Positions 51,464 to 60,696 of a stretch of DNA of 64,000 nucleotides are shown here, piece after piece. The first letter of the stretch is position 1; each line of letters starts with the position of its first letter. The position numbers and the translations under genes are program-made. Under the pieces are notes generated by a model. The model searched no databases and was not told the origin of the DNA. It was given only the letters and a program-made list of their open reading frames with translations. Origin of the DNA: Egbenema bharatensis (GTDB taxonomy: Bacteria > Cyanobacteriota > Cyanobacteriia > Elainellales > Elainellaceae); the NCBI RefSeq assembly GCF_048077055.1, contig NZ_CP182236.1:3286001-3350000 (forward strand). The letters run 5' to 3'.

Positions 51464-51772
51464 CTACTCCCCTTCACCGCTGAGAATTTGCGGCACCTTG
51501 AAGAAGTCTCCCTGGGGAGTGGACTCTCGATCGGGGGCACTCTCCAGAATCATTTCCCGGTTGTCATAAGGCTGGAGCTGATCGGCGCGGGTAATGTTGC
51601 TGACATCGATCGCCCGTGCAGTGGGCTGCACTTCTGCCGTGTCTAACTCGCTCAACTGCTCAAAGTATTCCAGAATGTCGCTCAGTTGCGTCGTAAACTT
51701 TGCTTCTTCGTCAGGGGTCAGGTCTAAGCGAGCCAGATGGGCAACTTTACGAACTTGTTCACGATCGATCAT
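51464..51772 (-). CDS. gatC: Asp/Glu-tRNA amidotransferase subunit C
   Basis: A 102-residue GatC, the small subunit of the GatCAB amidotransferase that converts Glu-tRNA(Gln) (and Asp-tRNA(Asn)) to the amidated form. It begins MIDREQVRKVAHLARLDLTP and ends with the conserved ESTPQGDFFKVPQIL. Full length. It stands alone here without gatA or gatB, as is common in cyanobacteria. Confidence 0.95.
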   Translation of the reverse strand: MIDREQVRKVAHLARLDLTPDEEAKFTTQLSDILEYFEQLSELDTAEVQPTARAIDVSNITRADQLQPYDNREMILESAPDRESTPQGDFFKVPQILSGEGE

Positions 51773-51982
51773 GGTGAGTTAGATGAGTTAATAGGTAAAA
51801 ACAAGCGGCTAGAAACAAACAGCTAGAAACGAATAATAGCAAATGGGGCTTTACCCACCCCTAACCCCTCCCAGGAGGGAAAACCCTACCCCTACTGTTT
51901 GGACAAAGGTGTACAGAGGGAGGGTTAAGAATGTTGCTTTGGACAGAAGGAATTGACCCAATTAGCGAGGCATTACGGTTAG

Positions 51983-52046
51983 GGGGTATGCGGAAAAATA
52001 ACGTACCCAGCGCACCTGGTAGGGGTGCACTGCTGTGCGCCCTCCC
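51983..52046 (+). repeat. Dispersed repeat family R3, copy 2
   Basis: Reads ggggtatgcggaaaaataac then gtacccagcgcacctggtag and gggtgcactgctgtgcgcc, matching the reverse complement of 12371-12425. It sits in the gap between gatC and ycf3, which also holds three ~14-bp degenerate repeats near 51793-51835. Confidence 0.6.
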
Positions 52047-52079
52047 TTAATACCGTGATTCTTCGCAAACAGGATGGTT

Positions 52080-52601
52080 TTAGAAGAAAACATCCGCTTT
52101 CGATCGCCCGGTGGTCTTCAGCCAGTTTTGGGCTTCGATGTAGTTGTTGGGAGCCAGACGGATTGCCCGTTGCCAATAGTCGGCGGCTTTATCGTACCAG
52201 GAATCGGCTTCCTCCGTTTTTTCAGCTTCCTGGGCCTGATCCCCAAAGTGATGGTAGAGCACCGCAATATTGTTTAGCGCCTGGGTCATCCGAGGATTCA
52301 GATCCAGAGCCTGGTGATAATGCTCCAGGGCCCGCTCATGTTCGCCGTTGCTGGCATGGATCAGTCCCATGTTGTAAAGAATAAAGCTGCGATCGTAGTC
52401 ATCTTCTTCGAGCTTCAATGCCTCTTCGTAGTTTGCCAGAGCTTCGGCGTATTCCCCATCTGCCTGGGCAGACATCCCATCCCGGTAGTAGGCAAAGGCT
52501 TCCTTCGCCGATTGGCTGGCGGGCAAAATCTTGAGGATAGTATCTGCCAAAACGGTAAAGGTTTTATCGATAAAGTTATCGTTTCGTTGAGTTCTGGGCA
52601 T
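52080..52601 (-). CDS. ycf3: Photosystem I assembly protein Ycf3
   Basis: A 173-residue TPR protein that chaperones assembly of photosystem I subunits at the thylakoid membrane. It starts MPRTQRNDNFIDKTFTVLAD and has three TPR units (AFAYYRDGMSAQADGEYAEA, SFILYNMGLIHASNGEHERA, YYDKAADYW-like ends) and the conserved C-terminal NNYIEAQNWLKTTGRS. Length and sequence are typical. Confidence 0.97.
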   Translation of the reverse strand: MPRTQRNDNFIDKTFTVLADTILKILPASQSAKEAFAYYRDGMSAQADGEYAEALANYEEALKLEEDDYDRSFILYNMGLIHASNGEHERALEHYHQALDLNPRMTQALNNIAVLYHHFGDQAQEAEKTEEADSWYDKAADYWQRAIRLAPNNYIEAQNWLKTTGRSKADVFF

Positions 52602-52788
52602 AGCTGCCTCGACTTTATTGAGGTTTGTAAATGAGCGGAAGGATCCACCAACTGATTATCTCAGATGTTGCAGTCCAATGCGGAGGACGGCTCGCAAGCA
52701 AAGTGTAGCCCATCGGATTGAATGATTGCAGATGGGTTGGCATTTATTAATTTAGCAAGGATGGAGTCGGGTTGGTGTCCTGGCAGTT

Positions 52789-52827
52789 CGCTATACAAAA
52801 CCGCTATACAAAACCGCTATACAAAAC
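52789..52827. repeat. Three tandem copies of a 13-mer
   Basis: Three exact copies of cgctatacaaaac in the gap upstream of ycf3. One of many short tandem tracts in this window. Confidence 0.9.
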
Positions 52828-52871
52828 CAGTAGATCTAAAATGGGTTCGTTTCACAGTGAACCCTGGGCTT

Positions 52872-52979
52872 GATCCCCCTAAATCCCCTTAAAAAGGGGG
52901 ACTTCAACCCCTCTTCGGTTTGTGCTACGCACACGCTCCGCGAACGGTTCCCCCTTTTCAAGGGGGGCTAGGGGGGATC
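52872..52979. repeat. 108-bp palindromic repeat after the RTX gene
   Basis: Outer arms gatccccctaaatccc and ggctaggggggatc are inverted repeats, as are the inner arms aaaaagggggac and gttcccccttttc. The centre holds gtgctacgcacacgctccg, of a type widely repeated in filamentous cyanobacteria. It lies just beyond the stop of the DUF4347/RTX gene and could also stop its transcription. No clear target duplication is seen. Confidence 0.75.
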
Positions 52980-52996
52980 TAAACAAGGTTTGTGAT

Positions 52997-55900
52997 CTAC
53001 ACAAAGTAATTACTGACGGTGAGCACTCCCGCATTGGCATCCCCTGGTTTGAACTTGATGCCCGTCACATCTGCAACCAGATCACGGTTCGCGGAGAAGC
53101 CTCTGGTGGAGTCGTTGACCGATAGATAGGTGCGTTTCTTCCAGGAGAAGAAGACCGCTTCATTTGCCCCCAGGGATTGTTTACCAGATTGCGCCTGATT
53201 TTTATCGGCATAGGCAGCTCTGGCGGCCGCCTGAAGGGTCTTTCCGGTGACCTGACCGGCGTTGAACAAGCCTTTGGGACGCGATCGGGTGCGCAGATTA
53301 TCGTTAAAGTCAAGCTGGAATTTGTCCTTTTGGGCGAAGTTAAAGTCCAGAATCCGATCGGGTGCTTCAACGGTAGAACTTGCCAGGGCATCAGCCTGGG
53401 TCGCACCAGAGAAAACAAACCGATCGCGGCCACGGCCACCCCGCAGGGTATCCTGTCCCGGGCCACCCACCAGCACATCATTCCCCGCACCACCCACCAG
53501 AAAATCATTGGCTTCACCGCCGATCAGCGTATCGTTGCCCGCTCCTCCGTAGAGGCGATCGTTGCCATCTAACCCAATCAGGCGATCGTTCCCGCCTGCC
53601 CCAATCAGCACATCATTTTCATCCGTTCCCACCAGGACATCGGGGCCATTCGTGCCGCGCCGAACAATGCCCGGATCAAAGGCATCTACCGTTTCCAGGT
53701 TGACCCACCGTTGCAGGACGTTCTGGGTCAGGGGATTTTTGGCTGCATCGACAATGCCACTATCGCCTGCCGCAACGGAGAGAATATATTCTCCCTTCTG
53801 ATTCGTCAGCTTTTTGATATTGCCCAGCGTCCAGGTAATGGCATCTGGACTGGTCAGGGTAGCCTGGCTCAGATCAATTAACTTGCCATCGCGGGTGAAC
53901 CGAATGTCGCCCTTATCAAAGCCCTGAATCGCTTCACTGAAGGCAAAGGTAACCGCATTCACCTTGTCACGGCGCGGATTTGGAGCAACATCCACAATCT
54001 GTAGGCTGGGCAGGGTTTTATCAACCCGATAGACTTCACCCGTAAAATTGCCATTTTGCACTCCCCGTCCCCCCAGGGGTGTACCTAAGCTGTTTAAGAT
54101 CGAGTCATTATCAACCAGATTCAAACCGATAAAGCCACTGCCGCTCCCTGTGTTCACCTGAACCGTATAAAAACTGCCATTGACTCGGGTAATCGTAGAG
54201 ATGTTTGCGCCTGCAACACCCGACGTGACTAAGCGGAAATCTGCTGGATCAACCCGGACAACATTTTCGTTAAACAGAACGGTGAAGGTAATCGTATTGG
54301 CGTTGGTGGGATTCGTTTCCAATCGGTTGATTGCCGTGACTCTAGGGGGCTGCTTATTGACGGTATAAAGTGGCCCATTAAAGTTACCGTTTCCTGATCC
54401 GTTGCCTCCTAAAGGCGTGTTGACAGCGTTCTTAATGGAATCATTATCTCGGAGATGGAGTCGTAGCGAGCCACTGCCTCCCCCCGTGCTGATTTGAACA
54501 TTGTAGTTGCGTCCACTACCGCTCACAGCTGTGACTCTGGCTCCGGTGATGCCCACAGCAGTCAGGTTAAAGTCAGATACATCCACCCCAGACACATCTT
54601 GACTGAAGGTGACTGCGTAGTTCAGGGTGTTGGCGGCGGTAGGGTTGGGATTGACTAACGTCATGGCCGAGACGATCGGCGAATTTTTCAGCAGGGAATA
54701 GGTCTGTCCGGTAAAGTTACCGTTGTTTTCCCCTCTCCCCCCTAACGCCACCCCAAGGGCATTTTTAATTGAATCATTGTCCCGCAAATCCAGCCGCACC
54801 GAACCATCGCCGCTGCCTGTATTGACCGCAACGGTATAGGTTTTGGCATCCACTGCTCGAATCGAAGCAATGCTGGCTCCTTTCACGCTGCCGCCTGCGA
54901 TCACCCGAAAATCTGTGATGCTCACTCCGGTTACGTTTTGGCTGAAGGTGACGGTGTAATTGACGACGTTAGCCTTCGTGGTTTGAGCATCAACGCGCCG
55001 AATGGCGGAAACCACAGGTGGAGTTTTGTCGATCGCGTAGGTTTCTCCTGCAAAGTTGCCGTTGCCGTTGCCCGTTCCCCCCAGCGAGAGGCCGCGTTCA
55101 TTGCGAATGGAATCATCGTCCACCAGATTCAGGCTCAGTTGGCCGTTGCCCGTTCCAGTATTGACTGCCACCTCGTAGGTGCGGGCATCCAGGCGTTTGA
55201 CGCTGGAAACACTTGCTCCAGTAATTCCATTGGTGGTCAACCCAAAGTCAGTTCGGTCTACCCCGGTGACATTTTGAGTAAACGTGACGAGGTAGTGAAC
55301 GGTATCCGCAGCCGTAAGATTCCCACTTTTGCGACTAATGGCAAAAACAGCAGGTGGCGTTTTGTTAATGGTGTAAACTTCTCCAGTTCTAGAACCATTC
55401 CCCAGTCCGGTTGCTCCTAAGGGCACGCCTGCATTGTTTTTGATCGAATCATTATCCTTTAAATCAAGCCGTAGAGTGCCGTTGCCTGTTCCAGTATTGA
55501 CTTCCACCGTGTAAGTTTTACCGCTTCCAGTCACGCTGGCGATGTTAGCCCCTACCACCGTGTCGCCCGTTACAAGCTGAAAATCACTGGAATCAACGCC
55601 CGTCACATCTTGATCAAAGGTGACAACATAGCTAACTTTATTGTCTGCGGTGATTTGCGGTTGAACTCGGGCGATCGAGGCTACCATCGGCGGAATCACG
55701 ATCGATAGGGAACCAAAAACATTATCATCATCTCCGGCAATGCCCCGATCGCTGGAGGCACTATTCCCCATAAAGGTAGGGTTCCGTTCGGCAATGACCG
55801 TGCCACCCGTTGCCACATAAATCGCGCCCCCTTTCCCCTGCCCTCTGGTTCCATTATTGTTAATAGAACCCCTGCCGCCTGACCCGCCATCGGCAAGATT

Positions 55901-56965
55901 GTTATTAAAGCTTGTGTTGCTGATCCGTAGAGAACCCGTGCTGCCGACAAAAATGGCTCCTCCCTGACCATTTCCCCCATTTCCCCCCACACCAGTGATG
56001 CTTTCGCCCCCCTCACCCCCGATCGCTTTGTTTTGAGAAAAATTAGAATTAACCAGCGTGACATTGCCCTGCTGGATAAACAGCCCCCCGCCGCGCCCAT
56101 CGGAGCCAACGCCGCCTGGAGTACTGCCGTTATTGGTACCGGCACCCCCTTTAGCCAGACCATTGGCGATCGTTAAGTTGGTCAACCGAACATCGATTCC
56201 CGCTCTGTTGACCGTAAAAACCTGATAAATATTGCCGCCGCTAATGGTGTGACTATTGCCGACAAATTCAATATTGCTGGTAATGGTAGGAAGCTCCCCT
56301 GCCAGAACAATACTGCCGTTGAGCCGAATCACTGCACTTTCATAATCACCATTGTTCAACGGATTGGCTTCTAGAAACGATTCATAATCCCTATTGGCCT
56401 GCAGAATGGCTTCTACAAGCGACTCATAGCTGTTGACGTTAAAGTCTCGCAGTACCGATGGATAAGTGGCGAGTACCTCTGGCGAAAAGGCGATCGGCGT
56501 TTGGACTAATCCTGTTGCATACTCCAGTAACCAATTGCCCCCTTTTGCGGAATTCCCCACCAGCGTTTCTGAAGCTGCAATCTCTATCCCCAGGATTTGC
56601 CGCATTTTCTGGATAAAGGCTTTACCCCGATCGCCTGCGGCCACATTACAACTCATCAACAGCAGACTTGCGTTCTGAGCCAATGCTTGTGACCAGCCTC
56701 GCAACTGGAATCTATAGGCGTAAAGCGTTTCTGCATTCAGGTCAGCGGTGCCTAACTGTACACTGCCCTCGCTCCCATGGGACACGATCTGAAGACTGTC
56801 CAGGTCATGATAATAGCTCAGCACATCGCTAATTTGTTCAATCCCATCTCGACTGGGATCAAGAACAACCACATCTACATCAGAAGAGAGTCCTTGAATC
56901 AAATGCTGTGGGTCATCAACATTTGCATCGATAAAGATTAACGTGGCGGCAGTGAAAGAAGTCAT
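52997..56965 (-). CDS. Large DUF4347 / repeat / RTX calcium-binding surface protein
   Basis: A 1322-residue secreted protein without an N-terminal signal peptide, probably exported by a type I system. Residues 1-175 form a DUF4347 domain (LQIVSHGSEGSVQLG, LLLMSCNVAAGDRGKAFIQK). Residues ~180-420 are beta-helix-like and Gly/Asn-rich. Residues ~425-980 hold five repeats of about 107 residues, each with VTFxQ(D/N)VxGVD, a SDF/TDF strand, NTGTGNG and DNDSIKN. A sixth, divergent Ig-like unit follows. Residues ~1100-1180 are RTX nonapeptides (GGNDRLIGLDGNDRLYGGAG), then a C-terminal secretion-signal region. Likely role: cell-surface adhesion or matrix, stabilised by Ca2+. No transporter genes are adjacent. 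Confidence 0.9.
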   Translation of the reverse strand: MTSFTAATLIFIDANVDDPQHLIQGLSSDVDVVVLDPSRDGIEQISDVLSYYHDLDSLQIVSHGSEGSVQLGTADLNAETLYAYRFQLRGWSQALAQNASLLLMSCNVAAGDRGKAFIQKMRQILGIEIAASETLVGNSAKGGNWLLEYATGLVQTPIAFSPEVLATYPSVLRDFNVNSYESLVEAILQANRDYESFLEANPLNNGDYESAVIRLNGSIVLAGELPTITSNIEFVGNSHTISGGNIYQVFTVNRAGIDVRLTNLTIANGLAKGGAGTNNGSTPGGVGSDGRGGGLFIQQGNVTLVNSNFSQNKAIGGEGGESITGVGGNGGNGQGGAIFVGSTGSLRISNTSFNNNLADGGSGGRGSINNNGTRGQGKGGAIYVATGGTVIAERNPTFMGNSASSDRGIAGDDDNVFGSLSIVIPPMVASIARVQPQITADNKVSYVVTFDQDVTGVDSSDFQLVTGDTVVGANIASVTGSGKTYTVEVNTGTGNGTLRLDLKDNDSIKNNAGVPLGATGLGNGSRTGEVYTINKTPPAVFAISRKSGNLTAADTVHYLVTFTQNVTGVDRTDFGLTTNGITGASVSSVKRLDARTYEVAVNTGTGNGQLSLNLVDDDSIRNERGLSLGGTGNGNGNFAGETYAIDKTPPVVSAIRRVDAQTTKANVVNYTVTFSQNVTGVSITDFRVIAGGSVKGASIASIRAVDAKTYTVAVNTGSGDGSVRLDLRDNDSIKNALGVALGGRGENNGNFTGQTYSLLKNSPIVSAMTLVNPNPTAANTLNYAVTFSQDVSGVDVSDFNLTAVGITGARVTAVSGSGRNYNVQISTGGGSGSLRLHLRDNDSIKNAVNTPLGGNGSGNGNFNGPLYTVNKQPPRVTAINRLETNPTNANTITFTVLFNENVVRVDPADFRLVTSGVAGANISTITRVNGSFYTVQVNTGSGSGFIGLNLVDNDSILNSLGTPLGGRGVQNGNFTGEVYRVDKTLPSLQIVDVAPNPRRDKVNAVTFAFSEAIQGFDKGDIRFTRDGKLIDLSQATLTSPDAITWTLGNIKKLTNQKGEYILSVAAGDSGIVDAAKNPLTQNVLQRWVNLETVDAFDPGIVRRGTNGPDVLVGTDENDVLIGAGGNDRLIGLDGNDRLYGGAGNDTLIGGEANDFLVGGAGNDVLVGGPGQDTLRGGRGRDRFVFSGATQADALASSTVEAPDRILDFNFAQKDKFQLDFNDNLRTRSRPKGLFNAGQVTGKTLQAAARAAYADKNQAQSGKQSLGANEAVFFSWKKRTYLSVNDSTRGFSANRDLVADVTGIKFKPGDANAGVLTVSNYFV

Positions 56966-57639
56966 GGCAAATGCGAGGAGAACTAGAGGATAGGGAATTT
57001 ACAGAAAGATGATTGCAAAAGATGCATGGATATATCAAAAAGGTTGGCAAGTTTGAAAAGAATTTTTCTATTCGATGAATCAAAAGTATAAATTCAAGTT
57101 TCCATTTCCTTGACAGAATTAAACAAAACCAGAATCATTAATAGAAGAGGATTAAGCTTGCCCACAAGAGAAAATTTCAGCCCAAATCTGCCAACCATGA
57201 TTCCTGTAAAAAGACTGAATCGTGATTGATCAATCACATTGATAAATGACAAGTCATGGGACTGATGGACTGATGGACTGATGCCGAGATTGTGAACCTA
57301 TGGAATGTTTAGCTGGGGAAGCTCTTGAGTTTGGGTCAATGAAAACCCATGAGCCAGACTAAAGGGACAATCACTTCTGAAGAGAATATACCCATGAAGG
57401 TTAGAAATCTTACATTTGGGCAAAAATAGTTCGTTTGAGGGTTTGCAATACAATCCAGTCCATAAAGCATTTAAGGGTCGAATCAGGCAAACCAATAGCA
57501 TAGGCAGATCCACGGACTGATGAGGGGCATCGCTTTATAGAATGCCCAAATTTCTAGGGAATCGATCGCTGATCAAAATTCATGGGAACCCTAAGGAAGT
57601 CATTGCCCCAGGGTGCTCCTGGATTAGCAAATCAACAAA
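56966..57639. other. 674-bp gap, no gene seen
   Basis: Between the divergent RTX and kinase genes. It contains three tandem copies of ggactgat (57259-57282) and another near 57512. ORFs on either strand are short and unsupported. It should hold both promoters. Confidence 0.5.
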
Positions 57640-59274
57640 ATGCTCATGTTTGCTACAAACCATTCCTGTTCTTCCCCTCCAACCCCTTCCATTCGAGAAG
57701 GAAAGCATCAAGAGTTGTGCCTGGAATCGAGGCTGGCGGAACTGAGACTGTATGATTTCCAGGTTGATGCTTGCTGTTCCAGCCAAGCAATTTTGCCTAG
57801 CTTTGAACGCCACTCTACCCTGCCTGGCGTGGTGTTAGAAGAAAAGGGGCAGTTTTTGGGAATGATTTCACGGCAACGTTTACTAGAGTTTCTGCTACGC
57901 CCCCAGGCAATAGAACTCTTTGTTCCCCAACCGCTTTCCGTTTTGTATAGCTATGCTCGTGTCAGTAGCCTGATATTGCCTGAAACTATGCCCATTCTGG
58001 CTGCGGCTCAACTAGCACTCAGACGACCGCCTTCCCAACACAACGAGCCAATTGTCGTGGTTTGTGACGCGGACGATGAAATCCCGGTGATGAATCACGT
58101 TAAGAAGGATCTGAGCAATAGTCACCAGGTTAGGAGCGATCTGGAGCAGGGATATCTGAATAGACCAGATCTGGATAGTCAAGATCCTGATCTGGATGAG
58201 CACTGTCATCATGGCGATTGTTACGATCGCTGCGGTAATGGCGATCGGATTGAAGGGGCAAGACAACCTACCTATTACTTGCTCGATAGTCATGAACTGA
58301 ATATCGCGTACTGGCAAATTCGCGGCATTGAAACCCAGGTGCGCTATGAGCGATCGCAGGTGCAAATGGTTCAGACGGAAAAAATGGCGAGCTTAGGACG
58401 CTTGGTGGATGGCGTAGCCCATGAAATTCTTGACCCCGTGGGATTCATCTGGGGCAATCTGGTGCATTTGTCAGACTACACCCATCAGGTCATGGGTTTG
58501 CTCAATGCCTATGAGCATCACTTCTCCGATCGGATGCCCTCGCCGATCGCCCAGCTTCGGACTGAAATTGAGTTAGACTACCTCTGCCACGACATTCCGC
58601 AGACGATCGCCAGTATTCGGGCTGGCGCAGAACGCTTGAAAAACCTGGCCTCCAGCCTGCAAAATTTTTGCCATATTGATGATGTCTATCCCAAACCCGC
58701 AGATCTTCATGATTGCCTGGACAGCATTCTGTTGTTATTGAAGAGTCACCTGACCGGAGAGATTGAGATTGTTCGCAATTACGGCCATTTGCCCCCTGTG
58801 AACTGCTACGCGGGGCAGTTGACCCAGGTATTTATGAATATCCTGTCCAATGCTGTGGATGTTTTGATGAATCAGGCAATCCGTCAAGATCTGGCGGACA
58901 ACTTTGGCGGTGAATTGGGTGCTGATGTGCAGCAATACCTGAAGCGCAAACCGCAGATCACCATTACAACCCAGGTGCGATCGTTTCCTGCCAGTTTTCA
59001 TCCCGCCAATCCGTCCCTGCGGTGGGTATCCATTCGGATCTTTGACAATGGCCCAGGTTTATCTACTGAAAAGCAGCAGCAGATCCTGGCTTCCTTCTCA
59101 GTTGAAAAACGGGCGGATAAAGAAACCAGCCTGGCCATGAGCTATCAGATTGTTACTGCAAAACATGGCGGTAAGTTTTACCTGCGATCGCCCGCTCCCG
59201 AATCAGACGATTCATCCCACCACTCCGACTCTAACCCAGGCACTGAGTTTGAGATCCTACTGCCATTGATTTAA
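57640..59274 (+). CDS. Sensor histidine kinase with unusual N-terminal region
   Basis: A 544-residue cytoplasmic kinase. Residues ~30-150 resemble a CBS-like input region (GVVLEEKGQFLGMISRQRLL EFLL is typical of such domains). Residues ~160-205 are a degenerate repeat (DLEQG, YLNRP, DLDSQ, DPDLD) ending in a Cys/His cluster (DEHCHHGDCYDRCGNGDR) that could bind metal. The H-box is SLGRLVDGVAHEILDPVGFI near residue 260. The ATPase domain follows with LTQVFMNILSNAVDVLM (N box), IRIFDNGPGLSTEKQQQ (G1) and GTEFEILLPL. No response regulator is adjacent. The repeat in DNA (58138-58200) has a 15-bp period and was probably inserted in frame. Confidence 0.88.
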   Translation: MLMFATNHSCSSPPTPSIREGKHQELCLESRLAELRLYDFQVDACCSSQAILPSFERHSTLPGVVLEEKGQFLGMISRQRLLEFLLRPQAIELFVPQPLSVLYSYARVSSLILPETMPILAAAQLALRRPPSQHNEPIVVVCDADDEIPVMNHVKKDLSNSHQVRSDLEQGYLNRPDLDSQDPDLDEHCHHGDCYDRCGNGDRIEGARQPTYYLLDSHELNIAYWQIRGIETQVRYERSQVQMVQTEKMASLGRLVDGVAHEILDPVGFIWGNLVHLSDYTHQVMGLLNAYEHHFSDRMPSPIAQLRTEIELDYLCHDIPQTIASIRAGAERLKNLASSLQNFCHIDDVYPKPADLHDCLDSILLLLKSHLTGEIEIVRNYGHLPPVNCYAGQLTQVFMNILSNAVDVLMNQAIRQDLADNFGGELGADVQQYLKRKPQITITTQVRSFPASFHPANPSLRWVSIRIFDNGPGLSTEKQQQILASFSVEKRADKETSLAMSYQIVTAKHGGKFYLRSPAPESDDSSHHSDSNPGTEFEILLPLI

Positions 59275-59289
59275 TCTCCATCACACCGA

Positions 59290-59345
59290 GTGCATCCCAA
59301 TCAAGGACAGTGGTTCGATTACCGTAGCGCAGGCAGCGTTGTTAG
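59290..59345. repeat. Partial repeat R2, copy c
   Basis: The left end gagtgcatcccaatcaagg and core gattaccgtagcgcaggcag resemble R2 copies a and b; the right end is missing. Confidence 0.5.
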
Positions 59346-59395
59346 TTAAAGTCCTTTCCCAGCGCCTATCTAAAACCCACTAAAGTTTTGGGAAT

Positions 59396-59419
59396 CCAAA
59401 ACCCCGTCAGGGGTTTTGG
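59396..59419 (+). terminator. Hairpin after the histidine kinase gene
   Basis: A perfect 10-bp stem (CCAAAACCCC / GGGGTTTTGG) with loop GTCA lies 122 bp after the kinase stop, between convergent genes. No T-run follows, so termination is probable but not certain. Five 9-bp repeats (gatcaacca type, 59434-59478) follow up to the methyltransferase stop. Confidence 0.45.
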
Positions 59420-59481
59420 GATAGGTTCTTGTTGATCAACCAGATCAGCCAGATCAATCAGATCTAACAGATCTAATTCGC

Positions 59482-60537
59482 TCAGGCGGCTTTGCGAGCA
59501 ATCCAGTATTTACTCATGAAATGGACTTCGGTTTGTACCGACATAAAGCCTGCCTTTTCCAGGCGATCGGCTAAATCATCGGTAGTGTAATGCCGATAGT
59601 ACGGTTCGTGGAACATGGTGGGGAAGTTGCGCATGGCAGGGGCCAATTCTGGCGAATCGCTTAACTGAATCGAATCGCAGATCACAAACACACCACCGGG
59701 CTGTAACACACGGAAGCTTTCTTCGATCACCGTTTGGCGAACCTCTGGCGGCAGTTCATGGAACAAAAACACTGACACAATGCCGTGAAAATAGTCATTC
59801 AAGAAAGGAATACTTTCAGCATTCGCCTGGATCAGTTGAGGCAATGCACCTGGCACATCAGCAAGCAGTTGGTTGGCTTTCCGCAGATAAGCTGGCGATA
59901 GATCCACCCCGTAGAGTGATGTATCGGGCAACATCCCTTGAATTTGCCGCAGCGTCCGCCCTGTGCCACAGGCCACATCTAAAACCCGAGTTTGGTGATC
60001 AGGCAGGTTAAATACCTCTAAACCACGCTTCAGGGGTAATAGGGTGCGTCGGCGCATGGCATCGGCCGTGCCGTTGAAAAGAATCTCGACCTGAAGGTCG
60101 TAAAGATTGGCGGAAGTCTCGCTCAGGTAGCCATCTGTCTGGTGATGGAAATTTTGCACATAGTAGCTGGGATAGCCTTCCGTGCGAATGTCTGTGGAAA
60201 AGTCTTGATACCGCTTTTCCGCCGCCCGTCCCCAGATTGTGGGCATGTCCAGCCAAACGAAGGGATAAAACCGGAAGAAATCTTCCCAGGGATTGTCAAA
60301 CAGTAGATGGGTGGGATAAACTCCCTGCTCAGCATCTAACCAATCTCGATCGATTAGATCATTCAACCGTTGCTGAATAAGGCCCAATAGGGCAGGGGAA
60401 AGGGGTTCTGTGCCCTGTTTTGCATCCGGGGCAAGGAAATTCATTAACTGGGTACTTAGAGTCTTGTGGGCCAGCCCAAAGTAGCTTTTGCCCTGCTGAA
60501 ACGTTTGGTATGCCAGTTTGGTGAGAGTCTCAGCCAT
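59482..60537 (-). CDS. Class I SAM-dependent methyltransferase
   Basis: A 351-residue methyltransferase. An N-terminal ~170-residue region of unknown role (FRFYPFVWLDMPTIWGRAAE, RTEGYPSYYVQNFHHQTDGY) precedes a ubiquinone/menaquinone-methyltransferase-like core: TRVLDVACGTGRTLRQIQGM (SAM motif I), LYGVDLSPAYLRKA, IPFLNDYFHGIVSVFLFHEL and VLQPGGVFVICDSIQ. The acceptor is unknown. The ATG at 60537 is followed by a clean N-terminus without a signal peptide. It is divergent from cax. Confidence 0.88.
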   Translation of the reverse strand: MAETLTKLAYQTFQQGKSYFGLAHKTLSTQLMNFLAPDAKQGTEPLSPALLGLIQQRLNDLIDRDWLDAEQGVYPTHLLFDNPWEDFFRFYPFVWLDMPTIWGRAAEKRYQDFSTDIRTEGYPSYYVQNFHHQTDGYLSETSANLYDLQVEILFNGTADAMRRRTLLPLKRGLEVFNLPDHQTRVLDVACGTGRTLRQIQGMLPDTSLYGVDLSPAYLRKANQLLADVPGALPQLIQANAESIPFLNDYFHGIVSVFLFHELPPEVRQTVIEESFRVLQPGGVFVICDSIQLSDSPELAPAMRNFPTMFHEPYYRHYTTDDLADRLEKAGFMSVQTEVHFMSKYWIARKAA

Positions 60538-60696
60538 GAGAACAGCCTAGTTCGATGAGTATGTACAAAAGTGAAGGATAACTGTAAACAAGTGTAACGA
60601 AGAAATCACAAAACTTCCGGGTTGATCGCAGCCTGTAGGCGATCGCAGGGTGAAGCTTTTAGCTAACACTTAGAGACGGGAATACTTTAGAGACAA

